Shown here: in pieces, positions 26,839-34,113 of the stretch
How the letters are laid out: every line of letters starts with the position of its first letter
Numbering within the stretch: position 1 is the stretch's first letter
Origin: Planctomycetota bacterium
Lineage (GTDB): Bacteria; Planctomycetota; UBA11346
Length of the DNA stretch: 40,072 nt
Direction of reading: 5' to 3'
NCBI GenBank assembly: GCA_023150565.1
Contig: JAKLKR010000020.1
Coordinates: forward strand, 1-40,072
The notes under the pieces: generated by a model
Database searches by the model: none
Seen by the model: only the letters and a program-made list of their open reading frames with translations
What the model was told of the DNA's origin: nothing
Translations under genes and position numbers: made by a program

Positions 26839-27290
26839 AGCTCCTCGATCAACGCAAACTCCTGGGCCGTCACCGCCTGCACCGACAAGCGCGAGCGGCG
26901 GAACAGCTCCATCCCGGCCAGGGCCGGCACCGCGCGCAGATCGTCGAGGCTGAACACGCGCGGGAAGGCGGCCACGAAGCGCACCTGCACCATCCACCAG
27001 CGCGGGTTGTCCGGCGTGCTGGCGGCATCGTAGTGGACGTTCGACGGGTCCCAGGCGGTGTGGTCGGGCACCGCCAATCCACTCACCTCGGCCAGGCCGG
27101 CGACCCCGCTGGGCTTGGCGTTGGAGTGGTAGAAGAGCACCCGATCGCCTACCTGCATGCTGCGCATGTGGTTGCGCGCCTGGTAGTTACGCACCCCGTC
27201 CCAGTGCTCCGTGGTCTTCCGGCGGAGATCGCTGATGGAGAAGGCATCGGGCTCACTCTTCATCAGCCAGTGGGCCGGTGATTTCGCCAT
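26811..27290 (-). CDS. EVE domain protein (PUA-like fold)
   Basis: 159 residues. It has WLMKSEPDAFSISDL near the N-terminus, WDGVRNYQARNHMRSMQVGDRVLFYHSN and VAGLAEVSG, the core motifs of the EVE domain, which binds modified bases in nucleic acids. The fold covers about residues 5-150. The last residues (about GKKGGSRK) come from the tandem-repeat arm, so the natural C-terminus may have been altered by the repeat. ATG 27290 overlaps the stop of the DUF1015 gene (ATGA). Physiological role unknown; EVE proteins occur in restriction and other nucleic acid contexts. Confidence 0.9.
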   Translation of the reverse strand: MAKSPAHWLMKSEPDAFSISDLRRKTTEHWDGVRNYQARNHMRSMQVGDRVLFYHSNAKPSGVAGLAEVSGLAVPDHTAWDPSNVHYDAASTPDNPRWWMVQVRFVAAFPRVFSLDDLRAVPALAGMELFRRSRLSVQAVTAQEFALIEELGKKGGSRK

Positions 27291-28447
27291 CAGCGCGCCC
27301 GGTGGCGGTAGAGCATGATCCCGCTGAGGATCTTGGGCGCGAAGAAGGTGCTCTTCTCGGGCATCACGATCTCGGGGTTGCCCATGCCGGCGTCGGCGAC
27401 TGCGATCAGCTCCTCGATCGACACCGGGCTGAGGGCGATGGCGAGGTCGTAGTCGCCCTTGTCGACCACTTCCTGCATGCGCTGCAGATCCTGCTCGGGG
27501 TAGTAGTCGAAGCGCTTGGCATCCTTGATCATGGAATGTTCGAGCCCGAGCAGCGGGTAGAGCTCGCGTTCCAGGATCGAGCAGTCGAGGCGGCCGACCA
27601 CGTCGGCGGGCACCTGCCTGGCCTTGAGCACATAGGCCTGGCCGCGGTGGTAGAGCGCGAAGGCGTGCTTGGGCGGGGTGGCGAAGGCCGGGACCTTCTC
27701 CAGCGCCAGCTGGCCGGCGATGTCGGCGAAGCGGCGCACACCGTTGACCACCCGGTTGTAGGCCTGGATGCCGGCCTGCTCGACCACGTAGGCCATGCAG
27801 TGGCTCTGGCCGCCGAGCAGGGCGGCGTGGTAGCGGTGGTGGCCGTCGGCGATGTACAGCGGGTGCTGCGCCACCAGACGGGTCAGCTCCTGCCCGCGCG
27901 GGCTGGAGGACGGCACGCGCCAGAAGCGGTTGGCGATGCCGTGCAGTTCGCTCTGGCCGGCGAAGTCGCTGGTGAAGGCGTAGAGCGGCTGCTCGCCCGC
28001 CGCCACCTGGCGCATCACCGCGGTGATCGCCGAGCGGGTGAGCAGGAACACCGGTTCGAGGGTCAGCCCGGTGGCGCGGGTCAGGGCCAGGCGCCCCTGC
28101 ACCTTGTCGTCGAACACCTTTTCGTGGCGGATGACCTGGCCCTGGGCGTAGGGCGTGACCGCGACCGCGGCGAACATGCCCAGACGGCTCTGACCCTTGC
28201 CCCAGGTCTGCTCGTAGACGTAGAAGCAGGGCTCGGCGTCCTCGACCAGGGCGGCGGCCTGCATGCGCTCCAGCGCCGGCAGCGGCTGGGCGCCCAGGGT
28301 GACATGCCACAGCGAGTCGGGGTTGCCCTGCAGCGCGGCCTCCAGCTTCGAGCCGGGCTTGATCACGTCATAGGGCGGCACCGTCACCCGGCGGGCGGCG
28401 TCGGTGGAGGCGGGGCGGAGGCCGGCGAGGCCGGTGATGGCGGTCAT
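27290..28447 (-). CDS. DUF1015 family protein
   Basis: 385 residues, the usual length. VTVPPYDVIKPG near residue 22 and ADGHHRYHAAL (about 200-210) are the family hallmarks, as are FYVYEQTW and the terminal MPEKSTFFAPKILSGIMLYR. It is a cytoplasmic protein of unknown function, often annotated as a SpoOJ/ParA/ParB/repB-like protein, but no DNA-binding function has been shown. It is co-translated with the EVE gene and begins 17 nt after the accD stop, so the three probably form a transcript. Confidence 0.92.
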   Translation of the reverse strand: MTAITGLAGLRPASTDAARRVTVPPYDVIKPGSKLEAALQGNPDSLWHVTLGAQPLPALERMQAAALVEDAEPCFYVYEQTWGKGQSRLGMFAAVAVTPYAQGQVIRHEKVFDDKVQGRLALTRATGLTLEPVFLLTRSAITAVMRQVAAGEQPLYAFTSDFAGQSELHGIANRFWRVPSSSPRGQELTRLVAQHPLYIADGHHRYHAALLGGQSHCMAYVVEQAGIQAYNRVVNGVRRFADIAGQLALEKVPAFATPPKHAFALYHRGQAYVLKARQVPADVVGRLDCSILERELYPLLGLEHSMIKDAKRFDYYPEQDLQRMQEVVDKGDYDLAIALSPVSIEELIAVADAGMGNPEIVMPEKSTFFAPKILSGIMLYRHRAR

Positions 28448-28464
28448 GCGGGATGGTTCCGGGA

Positions 28465-29304
28465 TCAGGCGTGGTGCAGGTAGGAGACGATGCGCGCAAG
28501 TTCGGCCTTCATCTCCTGACGGGTGGCGATGAGGTCGATCTGGCCGTACTTGTGCAGGAATTCGGAGGTCTGGAAGCCCTCCGGCAGCTCCTGCTTGATG
28601 GTCTCCTGGATCACCCGCGCGCCGGTGAAGCCGATCATCGCCTTGGGCTCGGCCACGATCACGTCGCCCAGGCTGGCGTACGACGCCATCACCCCGGCCA
28701 TGGTCGGGTCGGTGAGCACGCTGATGAACAGCTGGCGCTTCTCGGCGTGGCGCGCCAGCGCGGCGCTGGTCTTGGCCATCTGCATGAGCGAGATCAGGCC
28801 CTCCTGCATGCGCGCGCCGCCCGAGGCCGAGACGATGATCACCGGCATGCGCGCGGCGGTGCAGCGTTCGACCAGGCGGGTGAGCTTCTCGCCCACCACC
28901 GAGCCCATCGAGCCGCCGTTGAAGTCGAACGCGGACACCCCCAGGCCGATGCTGTGGCCGGCGAGCTTGCCGCCGCCGCAGATCACCGCGTCCTTGAGCC
29001 CGGTCTTGGCCTGCTGCTGGGCGATGCGCTCGGGGTAGCCCTTGCCGTCGACGAAGCCGAGCGGGTCGGCCGAGGACATGTCGGCATCCCACTCCTGCCA
29101 GGTGCCGTCGTCGATCAGCGCGGCGATGCGCTTGCGCGCCGACATGCGGAAGTGGTGGTTGCACTCCGGGCAGGTGTCGAGGCGCTCCTCGACCAGGCGC
29201 TTGAACACCGTCTTGGCGCACGAGGGGCACTTCACCCACAGGCCGTCCGGGATCTTCTTGGGGTCACGGCCGGTGTTGGCGCGGCGCAGGCGGTCGAGGA
29301 CCAT
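28465..29304 (-). CDS. accD: Acetyl-CoA carboxylase carboxyltransferase subunit beta
   Basis: 279 residues. A zinc ribbon has CxxC pairs at C26/C29 and C45/C48. The crotonase-like carboxyltransferase core has GGSMGSVVGEKLTR, SASGGARMQEG and GFTGARVIQETI. With AccA it moves the carboxyl group from biotin to acetyl-CoA to make malonyl-CoA. ATG 29304 has SD AGGAG 6 nt upstream. accA is not in the window. It is divergent from the TetR gene. Confidence 0.97.
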   Translation of the reverse strand: MVLDRLRRANTGRDPKKIPDGLWVKCPSCAKTVFKRLVEERLDTCPECNHHFRMSARKRIAALIDDGTWQEWDADMSSADPLGFVDGKGYPERIAQQQAKTGLKDAVICGGGKLAGHSIGLGVSAFDFNGGSMGSVVGEKLTRLVERCTAARMPVIIVSASGGARMQEGLISLMQMAKTSAALARHAEKRQLFISVLTDPTMAGVMASYASLGDVIVAEPKAMIGFTGARVIQETIKQELPEGFQTSEFLHKYGQIDLIATRQEMKAELARIVSYLHHA

Positions 29305-29434
29305 GGGGGCTCCTGAAGGAAGCGGGGAGCCTAGGCCCCCCGCCGCCCTCGCCAAGGGCAGAGCGGGGGCCGCCGCCAACCCGCCCCAAGCCACGAAAGC
29401 ACAGTCCTTTGCCGACAATTAGCCATTTGAAACA

Positions 29435-29462
29435 TTGACTTCAAATAATTATTTGAAATACT
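29435..29462 (+). promoter_or_regulatory. Promoter and operator of the TetR/exporter operon
   Basis: -35 TTGACT (29435-29440), 16-nt spacer, -10 AATACT (29457-29462). The spacer and part of both hexamers are covered by the perfect 18-bp palindrome TTCAAATAATTATTTGAA (29440-29457). A second ATTTGAAA half-site is at 29425-29432, an exact match to the 8-mer at 29451-29458. The -10 is only 7 nt from the ATG at 29470, so transcription would start at or next to the A of ATG. The AT-rich block stands out in a GC-rich region. Confidence 0.65.
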
Positions 29463-29469
29463 CGTTGGC

Positions 29470-30105
29470 ATGACCGAGGAGCCCGCCGACACGCGCGAAC
29501 GCCTGCTCGACGCCGCCGCCCAGGAGTTCGGCGAGACCGGCTTCAAACGCACCACCATCAGCCGCATCTGCGCCCGCGCCGGCGCCAACATCGCGGCGGT
29601 GAACTACCACTTCGGCGGCAAGGAGCGGCTCTACCGCGCCCTCGCCGAGCGCGCCCACGCCCTGGTCGAGCGCCTCAGCCCGCTGCCGGCCGAGGACGGC
29701 GATCCCGAGCAGCGCCTGCGCGAGTTCGTGCGCGCCCTGCTCGGCCGCATCGTGGTGCACGAGGGCCCGCTCGCCTGGCTGGCGCGCATGTGGTCGCGCG
29801 AACTGGCCGAGCCGGGGCCGATGATGGACCTGCTGGTCGAGCTGGTGATCCGCCCGCAGCACCGCCGCCTGCGCGGCATCGTCGCCCGCCTGATCGGGCG
29901 CCCGCCCGAGGACCCGCTGGTCGACCGCTGCACCGCCAGCGTGATCGGCCAGTGCATGATCTGGCTCGCCGGCCGCCCGGTGCTGGAACGCCTCGGCCGC
30001 GCGGTGCCGCGCACCCCCGAGGAGCTCGACGCCCTCGCCGCCCACATCGCCCGGTTCAGCCTGGGCGGCATCCGCGCCCTGGCGGCGGAGGACGGCAGGC
30101 CGTGA
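29470..30105 (+). CDS. TetR family regulator (CecR-like)
   Basis: 211 residues. The N-terminal HTH (about 8-55) has RERLLDAAAQEFGETGFKRTTISRICARAGANIAAVNYHFGGKERLYRA, the TetR DNA-recognition helix with NYHF. The C-terminal ligand domain resembles the CecR/DUF1956 group. In E. coli CecR (YbiH) represses an ABC exporter operon with HlyD-type subunit, which matches the context here. It is first in the operon and overlaps the permease start by 4 nt. It probably represses its own operon through the palindrome at 29440-29457. No SD precedes the ATG, in line with leaderless translation. Confidence 0.92.
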   Translation: MTEEPADTRERLLDAAAQEFGETGFKRTTISRICARAGANIAAVNYHFGGKERLYRALAERAHALVERLSPLPAEDGDPEQRLREFVRALLGRIVVHEGPLAWLARMWSRELAEPGPMMDLLVELVIRPQHRRLRGIVARLIGRPPEDPLVDRCTASVIGQCMIWLAGRPVLERLGRAVPRTPEELDALAAHIARFSLGGIRALAAEDGRP

Positions 30106-31256
30106 ACCGCATCGCCCTGCTCATGCTGTTCGGCAACCGCTCGACGGTGGTCGGCATGCTGCTGGGGGTGGGCTTCGCCGCCCTGCTCATCGCCCTGCAG
30201 GGGGCGATCTTCACCGGGGTGCTCAACCGCACCGTGGCCCTGCTGCACGACACCCGCGGGCTGCCGATCTGGGTGATGGATCCCACCGTGCAGTACATCG
30301 ACGACGTCAAGCCGCTCGACGACGCCGAGCTGACCCGGGTGCGCTCGGTGGCGGGGGTGGCGTGGGCGGCGCCGCTCTACAAGGGCATCCTGCGCGCGCG
30401 CCTGCCCGACGGCAGCTACCAGGCCTGCGTGGTGGTCGGCCTCGACGGCGCCAGCCTGGCCGGGGCCCCGCCCGAGGTCACCCCGGACCAGCTCGAGGCC
30501 CTGCGCCGGCCGGACGCGGTGCTGGTCGACCGGGTGGGGGCGGCGGCCAAGCTCGCCCAGCCCGACGGCCGCGGCGGCAAGCGCCCGCTCGCCATCGGCG
30601 ACACCCTCGAGCTCAACGACCGCCGCGCGGTGGTGGTGGGGTTCTGCTCGGTCAGCCGCACCTTCACCGGCCAGCCCACCATCTACACCACCTGGGACCG
30701 CGCCCGCCAGTTCGCCCTGCGCGAGCGCCGCCAGATGTCCTTCGTGGTCGCCGCCCCCGCCCCCGGCACCAGCGCCGCCGAGGCAGCCCGGCGCATCACC
30801 GCCACCACCGGCCTGCTCGCCCTGCCGCGCGAGGACTTCCTGTGGCTGACCGTGCGCTACTACCTCAAGAACACCCCCATCCCGGTCAACATCGGCATCG
30901 GCGTGGTGCTGGCGTTCGTGGTCGGCACCGCGATCACCGCCCTGACCTTCGCCGGCTTCGTGCAGAACAACCTGCGCTACCTCGGCGCGCTCAAGGCGAT
31001 GGGCGCGACCAACGCCCTGCTGCTGCGCATGACCGCGATCCAGGCCCTGGTGGTGGGGGTGGTGGGCTTCGGCGCCGGGGTGGGGGTGGCCTCCTTCATC
31101 GGCCACGCCCTGCGCCGCACCGAGCTCGCCTTCATCACCACCTGGCAGCTGCTCGCGCTCGACGGCCTGGCGGTGCTGCTGATCATCGTGGTCACCGCCC
31201 TGCTCAGCCTGCGCGCGGTGTTCCGCCTGGAGCCCGCGGTGGTGTTCCGGAGCTGA
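30102..31256 (+). CDS. ABC transporter permease, FtsX/MacB (DevC-like)
   Basis: 384 residues from a GTG overlapping the TetR stop (GTGA). One N-terminal TM (about 12-35) leads to a periplasmic domain of about 220 residues. Three C-terminal TM helices follow, the first with GIGVVLAFVVGTAITALTFAGFVQNNLRYLGALKAMGATNALLLRMTAIQALVVG, the FtsX motif. The protein ends in LEPAVVFRS, as is typical for DevC/FtsX permeases. It would act with the next ATPase and HlyD-type protein as a mechanotransmission-type exporter, not a typical importer. Substrate unknown. It ends two nucleotides before the ATPase start. Confidence 0.9.
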   Translation: MNRIALLMLFGNRSTVVGMLLGVGFAALLIALQGAIFTGVLNRTVALLHDTRGLPIWVMDPTVQYIDDVKPLDDAELTRVRSVAGVAWAAPLYKGILRARLPDGSYQACVVVGLDGASLAGAPPEVTPDQLEALRRPDAVLVDRVGAAAKLAQPDGRGGKRPLAIGDTLELNDRRAVVVGFCSVSRTFTGQPTIYTTWDRARQFALRERRQMSFVVAAPAPGTSAAEAARRITATTGLLALPREDFLWLTVRYYLKNTPIPVNIGIGVVLAFVVGTAITALTFAGFVQNNLRYLGALKAMGATNALLLRMTAIQALVVGVVGFGAGVGVASFIGHALRRTELAFITTWQLLALDGLAVLLIIVVTALLSLRAVFRLEPAVVFRS

Positions 31257-31258
31257 CC

Positions 31259-31972
31259 ATGGACGCCACCCCGGTGATCGAGGCCCGCGGCCTCACCAAG
31301 ACCTTCGGCAGCGGCCCCAACGCCGTCACCGCCCTGCGCGGCATCGACCTGCAGGTCGAGGCCGGCGAGCTGCTGCTGCTGGTCGGCCCCTCGGGCTGCG
31401 GCAAGACCACCCTGATCTCGGTGATGGCGGCGATCCTGCGCCACGACCAGGGCCGCTGCCAGGTGCTGGGCGCCGACCTCGCGGCCATGCCCGACCGCGA
31501 GCGGGTGGCCTTCCGCCGCGACAACATCGGCTTCGTGTTCCAGGCCTTCAACCTCATCCCTTCGCTGCCGGCGCGCCTGAACGTGGCGGTGCCGCTGCTG
31601 CTCCAGGGCCGCTCGCATCCCGCCGCCCTCGCCGCGGCCGACGCCATGCTCGCCGAGGTCGGCCTGGGCGAGCGCCGCCACGCCCTGCCCGGCCAGCTCT
31701 CCGGCGGCCAGCAGCAGCGGGTGGCGATCGCCCGCGCGCTGGTGCACCAGCCGCGCCTGGTGGTGTGCGACGAGCCCACCAGCGCCCTCGACCACGCCAC
31801 CGGCGAGCAGGTCATGACCCTGCTGCGTGCGATCGCCCGCCAGCCCGGCCGCGGGCTGGTGATCGTCACCCACGACAGCCGGGTGTTCCACCACGCCGAC
31901 CGCATCGCCGCGATGGACGACGGCCGGGTGGTGGGCATCGGTCCGCCTCCTGCCGTCGCGTCCGCCCACTGA
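31259..31972 (+). CDS. ABC transporter ATP-binding protein (DevA/LolD-like)
   Basis: 237 residues. Walker A GPSGCGKT is at 43-50, the Q-loop in FVFQAFNLIPSL, signature LSGGQQQR, Walker B LVVCDEPTSALD and the H-loop in VIVTHDSR. It belongs to the MacB/LolD/DevA class of ATPases that work with FtsX-type permeases. A Val/Pro/Ala-rich tail follows the core. It sits between its permease and a HlyD-type adaptor, giving a complete DevBCA-type set with a TetR regulator. Confidence 0.95.
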   Translation: MDATPVIEARGLTKTFGSGPNAVTALRGIDLQVEAGELLLLVGPSGCGKTTLISVMAAILRHDQGRCQVLGADLAAMPDRERVAFRRDNIGFVFQAFNLIPSLPARLNVAVPLLLQGRSHPAALAAADAMLAEVGLGERRHALPGQLSGGQQQRVAIARALVHQPRLVVCDEPTSALDHATGEQVMTLLRAIARQPGRGLVIVTHDSRVFHHADRIAAMDDGRVVGIGPPPAVASAH

Positions 31973-31986
31973 GCCAGGACCACCCC

Positions 31987-33039
31987 ATGCGCATGTCCAT
32001 CATCCTCGCCATCATCGCCGTCCTGGGCATCGGCGGCGCCCTGATCAAGGTGCGCTACGACGCCACCCCGCGCTCGATCGGCCCGGTGCTGGGCCAGCCC
32101 GCCGGCTCGCCCTACCCCGGCGGCGGGGTGGCGGGCGCCGGCCTGGTCGAACCGCTGGGCGAGGCGGTGGCGGTGGCGCCGCCGGTGCCGGGGCTGGTGA
32201 TGGCGGTGCGGGTGCAGGTCGGCGACCGGGTCGCGGCCGGCGACGAGCTGCTGCGCCTGGACGAGCGCGCTCTGGCGGCCGAGCGCGCCCTGCGCGCCGC
32301 CAGCCTGGCCCAGGCCGAGGCCCGCCTGGCGCGCCTGCGCGCCCTGCCGCGCCCGGAATCGCTGCCGGCGCTGGCCGCCCGCCTGGCCGAGACCCAGGCC
32401 CAGGCCGCCGACGCCACCGCCTTCGCCGCCCGCTCCACCACCCTGGTGGCGGAGCAGGCGATCGCGGCCGAGGAGGCCGGCCGGCGCGCCTGGGCGGCGA
32501 CCGCCGCCGCCGCCCGCAGCGAGGCCGCCGCCGCCGCCCTGGCCGAGGCCCGTGCCGGCGCCTGGCAGCCGGACCTGGCGGTGGCCGAGGCCGAGATCAC
32601 CGCCGCGCGCGCCGCCCTGGCGGCGGTCGACACCGAGCTGGCGCGGCTAGTGGTGCGCGCCCCGCGCGACGGCACCGTGCTGCGCCTGGACGTGCGCGCG
32701 GGCGAATACTGCCAGCCCGGCAGCAAGGCGGCGCTCATCCTCGGCGACCTCAGCGAGCTGCGCGTGCGCGCCGACATCGACGAATCCGACCTGCCGCGCC
32801 TCGACCCCGCGGCCCCGGCGGTGGCGGTGGTGCGCGGCGGCAGCGCCCGCATCCCCCTCACCCTGGTGCGGCGCGAACCCCTGATGCAGCCCAAGCGCTC
32901 GCTCACCGGCGACGCGGTCGAGCGGGTCGACGTGCGCGTGGCCCAGCTGCTCTACCGCTGCGACACCGCCGCCGCCGCCAAGGCCAACCTGCTGCCCGGG
33001 CAGTTGGTGGACGTGTACCTGGACGGGGTGGCGAAGTGA
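31987..33039 (+). CDS. HlyD-family periplasmic adaptor (DevB-like)
   Basis: 350 residues. An N-terminal anchor (about 3-20) is followed by a lipoyl domain part VAVAPPVPGLVMAVRVQVGDRVAAGDELLRLDERAL. A long Ala/Arg-rich helical hairpin (about 95-215) leads to the second lipoyl half VVRAPRDGTVLRLDVRAGEYCQPGSKAALILGDLSELRVRADIDESDLPRL. It bridges the inner-membrane exporter and an outer-membrane channel, which is not encoded nearby. It is the last gene of the exporter operon. Confidence 0.93.
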   Translation: MRMSIILAIIAVLGIGGALIKVRYDATPRSIGPVLGQPAGSPYPGGGVAGAGLVEPLGEAVAVAPPVPGLVMAVRVQVGDRVAAGDELLRLDERALAAERALRAASLAQAEARLARLRALPRPESLPALAARLAETQAQAADATAFAARSTTLVAEQAIAAEEAGRRAWAATAAAARSEAAAAALAEARAGAWQPDLAVAEAEITAARAALAAVDTELARLVVRAPRDGTVLRLDVRAGEYCQPGSKAALILGDLSELRVRADIDESDLPRLDPAAPAVAVVRGGSARIPLTLVRREPLMQPKRSLTGDAVERVDVRVAQLLYRCDTAAAAKANLLPGQLVDVYLDGVAK

Positions 33040-33057
33040 CCCCCTGCCAGCCCGGGG

Positions 33058-33085
33058 TTGCCAGCGGCCGGCAAGCGGCTAGAAA
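33058..33085 (+). promoter_or_regulatory. Promoter of the tRNA gene
   Basis: -35 TTGCCA (33058-33063), 16-nt spacer, -10 TAGAAA (33080-33085). It is followed by a GC-rich stretch before the tRNA begins at 33103, the kind of discriminator linked to stringent control. It lies just past the end of the HlyD gene. Confidence 0.5.
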
Positions 33086-33102
33086 GCCCCGCCCCACGGT
33101 AC

Positions 33103-33178
33103 GGCACTGTAGCTCAGCGGTTAGAGCGGAGGCTTCATAAGCCTTAGGTCGGCGGTTCGATTCCACCCAGTGCTACCA
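33103..33178 (+). tRNA. tRNA with CAU anticodon (elongator Met, or Ile2)
   Basis: 76 nt including an encoded CCA. The 7-bp acceptor stem opens with a G-T pair. The D arm is GCTC/GAGC. Anticodon stem GAGGC/GCCTT carries loop TTCATAA (CAU). T arm is GGCGG-TTCGATT-CCACC, with one C-A mismatch at the middle pair (51-63). It lacks the three G-C pairs and the C-A acceptor mismatch of initiators, so it is the elongator or the lysidine-dependent Ile2. It is also a possible integration site for the island to its right. Confidence 0.95.
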
Positions 33179-33184
33179 GATGAT

Positions 33185-33210
33185 AACCCCGGATTTATCC
33201 GGGGTTTTTT
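33185..33210 (+). terminator. Rho-independent terminator of the tRNA gene
   Basis: Perfect stem AACCCCGGA/TCCGGGGTT with loop TTTA, then T6GT4. It starts 6 nt after the tRNA CCA. This is the clearest intrinsic terminator in the window. Confidence 0.93.
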
Positions 33211-33243
33211 GTTTTACTACGGCGATCACCAAGCATTCGACGG

Positions 33244-33270
33244 TGACCAGATGACCAACTTTTGACCAAC
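33244..33270. repeat. TGACCA(G/AC) short direct repeats next to the tRNA
   Basis: TGACCAG at 33244, TGACCAAC at 33252 and TGACCAAC at 33263, spaced 8 and 11 nt. The region 33211-33393 contains no gene. Repeats of this sort lie near attachment sites of tyrosine recombinases; no integrase is visible here, so this could be an island boundary remnant. Confidence 0.4.
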
Positions 33271-33393
33271 TATGTACGGGAGTTGATATGCGTGACGGCC
33301 CCAACGTTCCCGCTTGGCCCCCCACTGATGTCCCCGATTGCGGCCGCACCCCCGCCGGCGGCCCCTGCTCTGCTCAGCCCGGACACAGGCCGG

Positions 33394-34113
33394 TCAAAAC
33401 GCCCAGTCCTCATGCCTGATGGGCAGGCGGTTCAGCAGGTCCCGGCGGCCCTGCCAGTCAGGCAGATGGCGGTCGAGCAGGTCGGTGAAGCGGCGGCTGT
33501 GGGTCGGCTCCAGCAGGTGCAGCAGCTCGTGGACCAGGATGTACTCCAGGCATGACGGCGGCTTGCGCGCCAGCTCGGTGTTCAGGCGGATCGACCCGGT
33601 GGCCGGCGTGCAGCTGCCCCAGCGGGTCTTCATGTGCTGGACGTAGAGGTGCCGGGGCCGGACGCCCAGGTGGTCGCCCCAGCGGGCCAGGAGCGGGTCG
33701 GCGCGTTCGCGCACCTGCTCGCGGTACCAGGCGGCCAGGAGAGCTGTGCGGGCCGCGGCATCGGCGCCAGGGCGCACGCGCATGACCAGACGCTGGGGAT
33801 GCAGCTCGATGGCGGGTGGGGCGTCGTGCTCGACGACGCGCAGCAGCCGACGCCGACCCCACACCCAGTGGCTTTCGCGGGTCAGCATCTCGCGGGGGGA
33901 TTCTCGCTCCTGGGCCAGCAGCTTGGCCTGCTGCTGGCGGATCCACGGCAGCTTGCGGATGGCGAAAGCACGCAGGGCCTGGTCGCTGAGATGCGGCGGG
34001 GCGACCATGCGGATGCTGCCGGCCGGCGGATAGACGCTGAGGTGGACATGCACCACCGCCTTGCGTTCGATGGCGATGGTCAGCTCGGCCAGGCGCAGCT
34101 CGGCAGTGACCAT
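33394..34113 (-). CDS. YgjP-like (DUF45/M48-type) metal-dependent hydrolase
   Basis: 239 residues. It has the zinc motif HELLH (H195, E196, H199) and a further H205 in THSRRF. The preceding HMKTRWGSC and RLNTELARKPPSCLEYILVHELLHLLEPTHSRRF are the family signature. Proteins of this family (COG1451) are found next to type I restriction genes but their role there is unknown. It overlaps the hsdR stop (TGATG), so it is translationally coupled to HsdR. No signal peptide, probably cytoplasmic. Confidence 0.9.
   Translation of the reverse strand: MVTAELRLAELTIAIERKAVVHVHLSVYPPAGSIRMVAPPHLSDQALRAFAIRKLPWIRQQQAKLLAQERESPREMLTRESHWVWGRRRLLRVVEHDAPPAIELHPQRLVMRVRPGADAAARTALLAAWYREQVRERADPLLARWGDHLGVRPRHLYVQHMKTRWGSCTPATGSIRLNTELARKPPSCLEYILVHELLHLLEPTHSRRFTDLLDRHLPDWQGRRDLLNRLPIRHEDWAF

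Noticed and set aside
33211..33393. Short plus-strand frame starting at 33262
   Set aside because: TTG start, no SD, no family; runs antisense into the YgjP-like gene.
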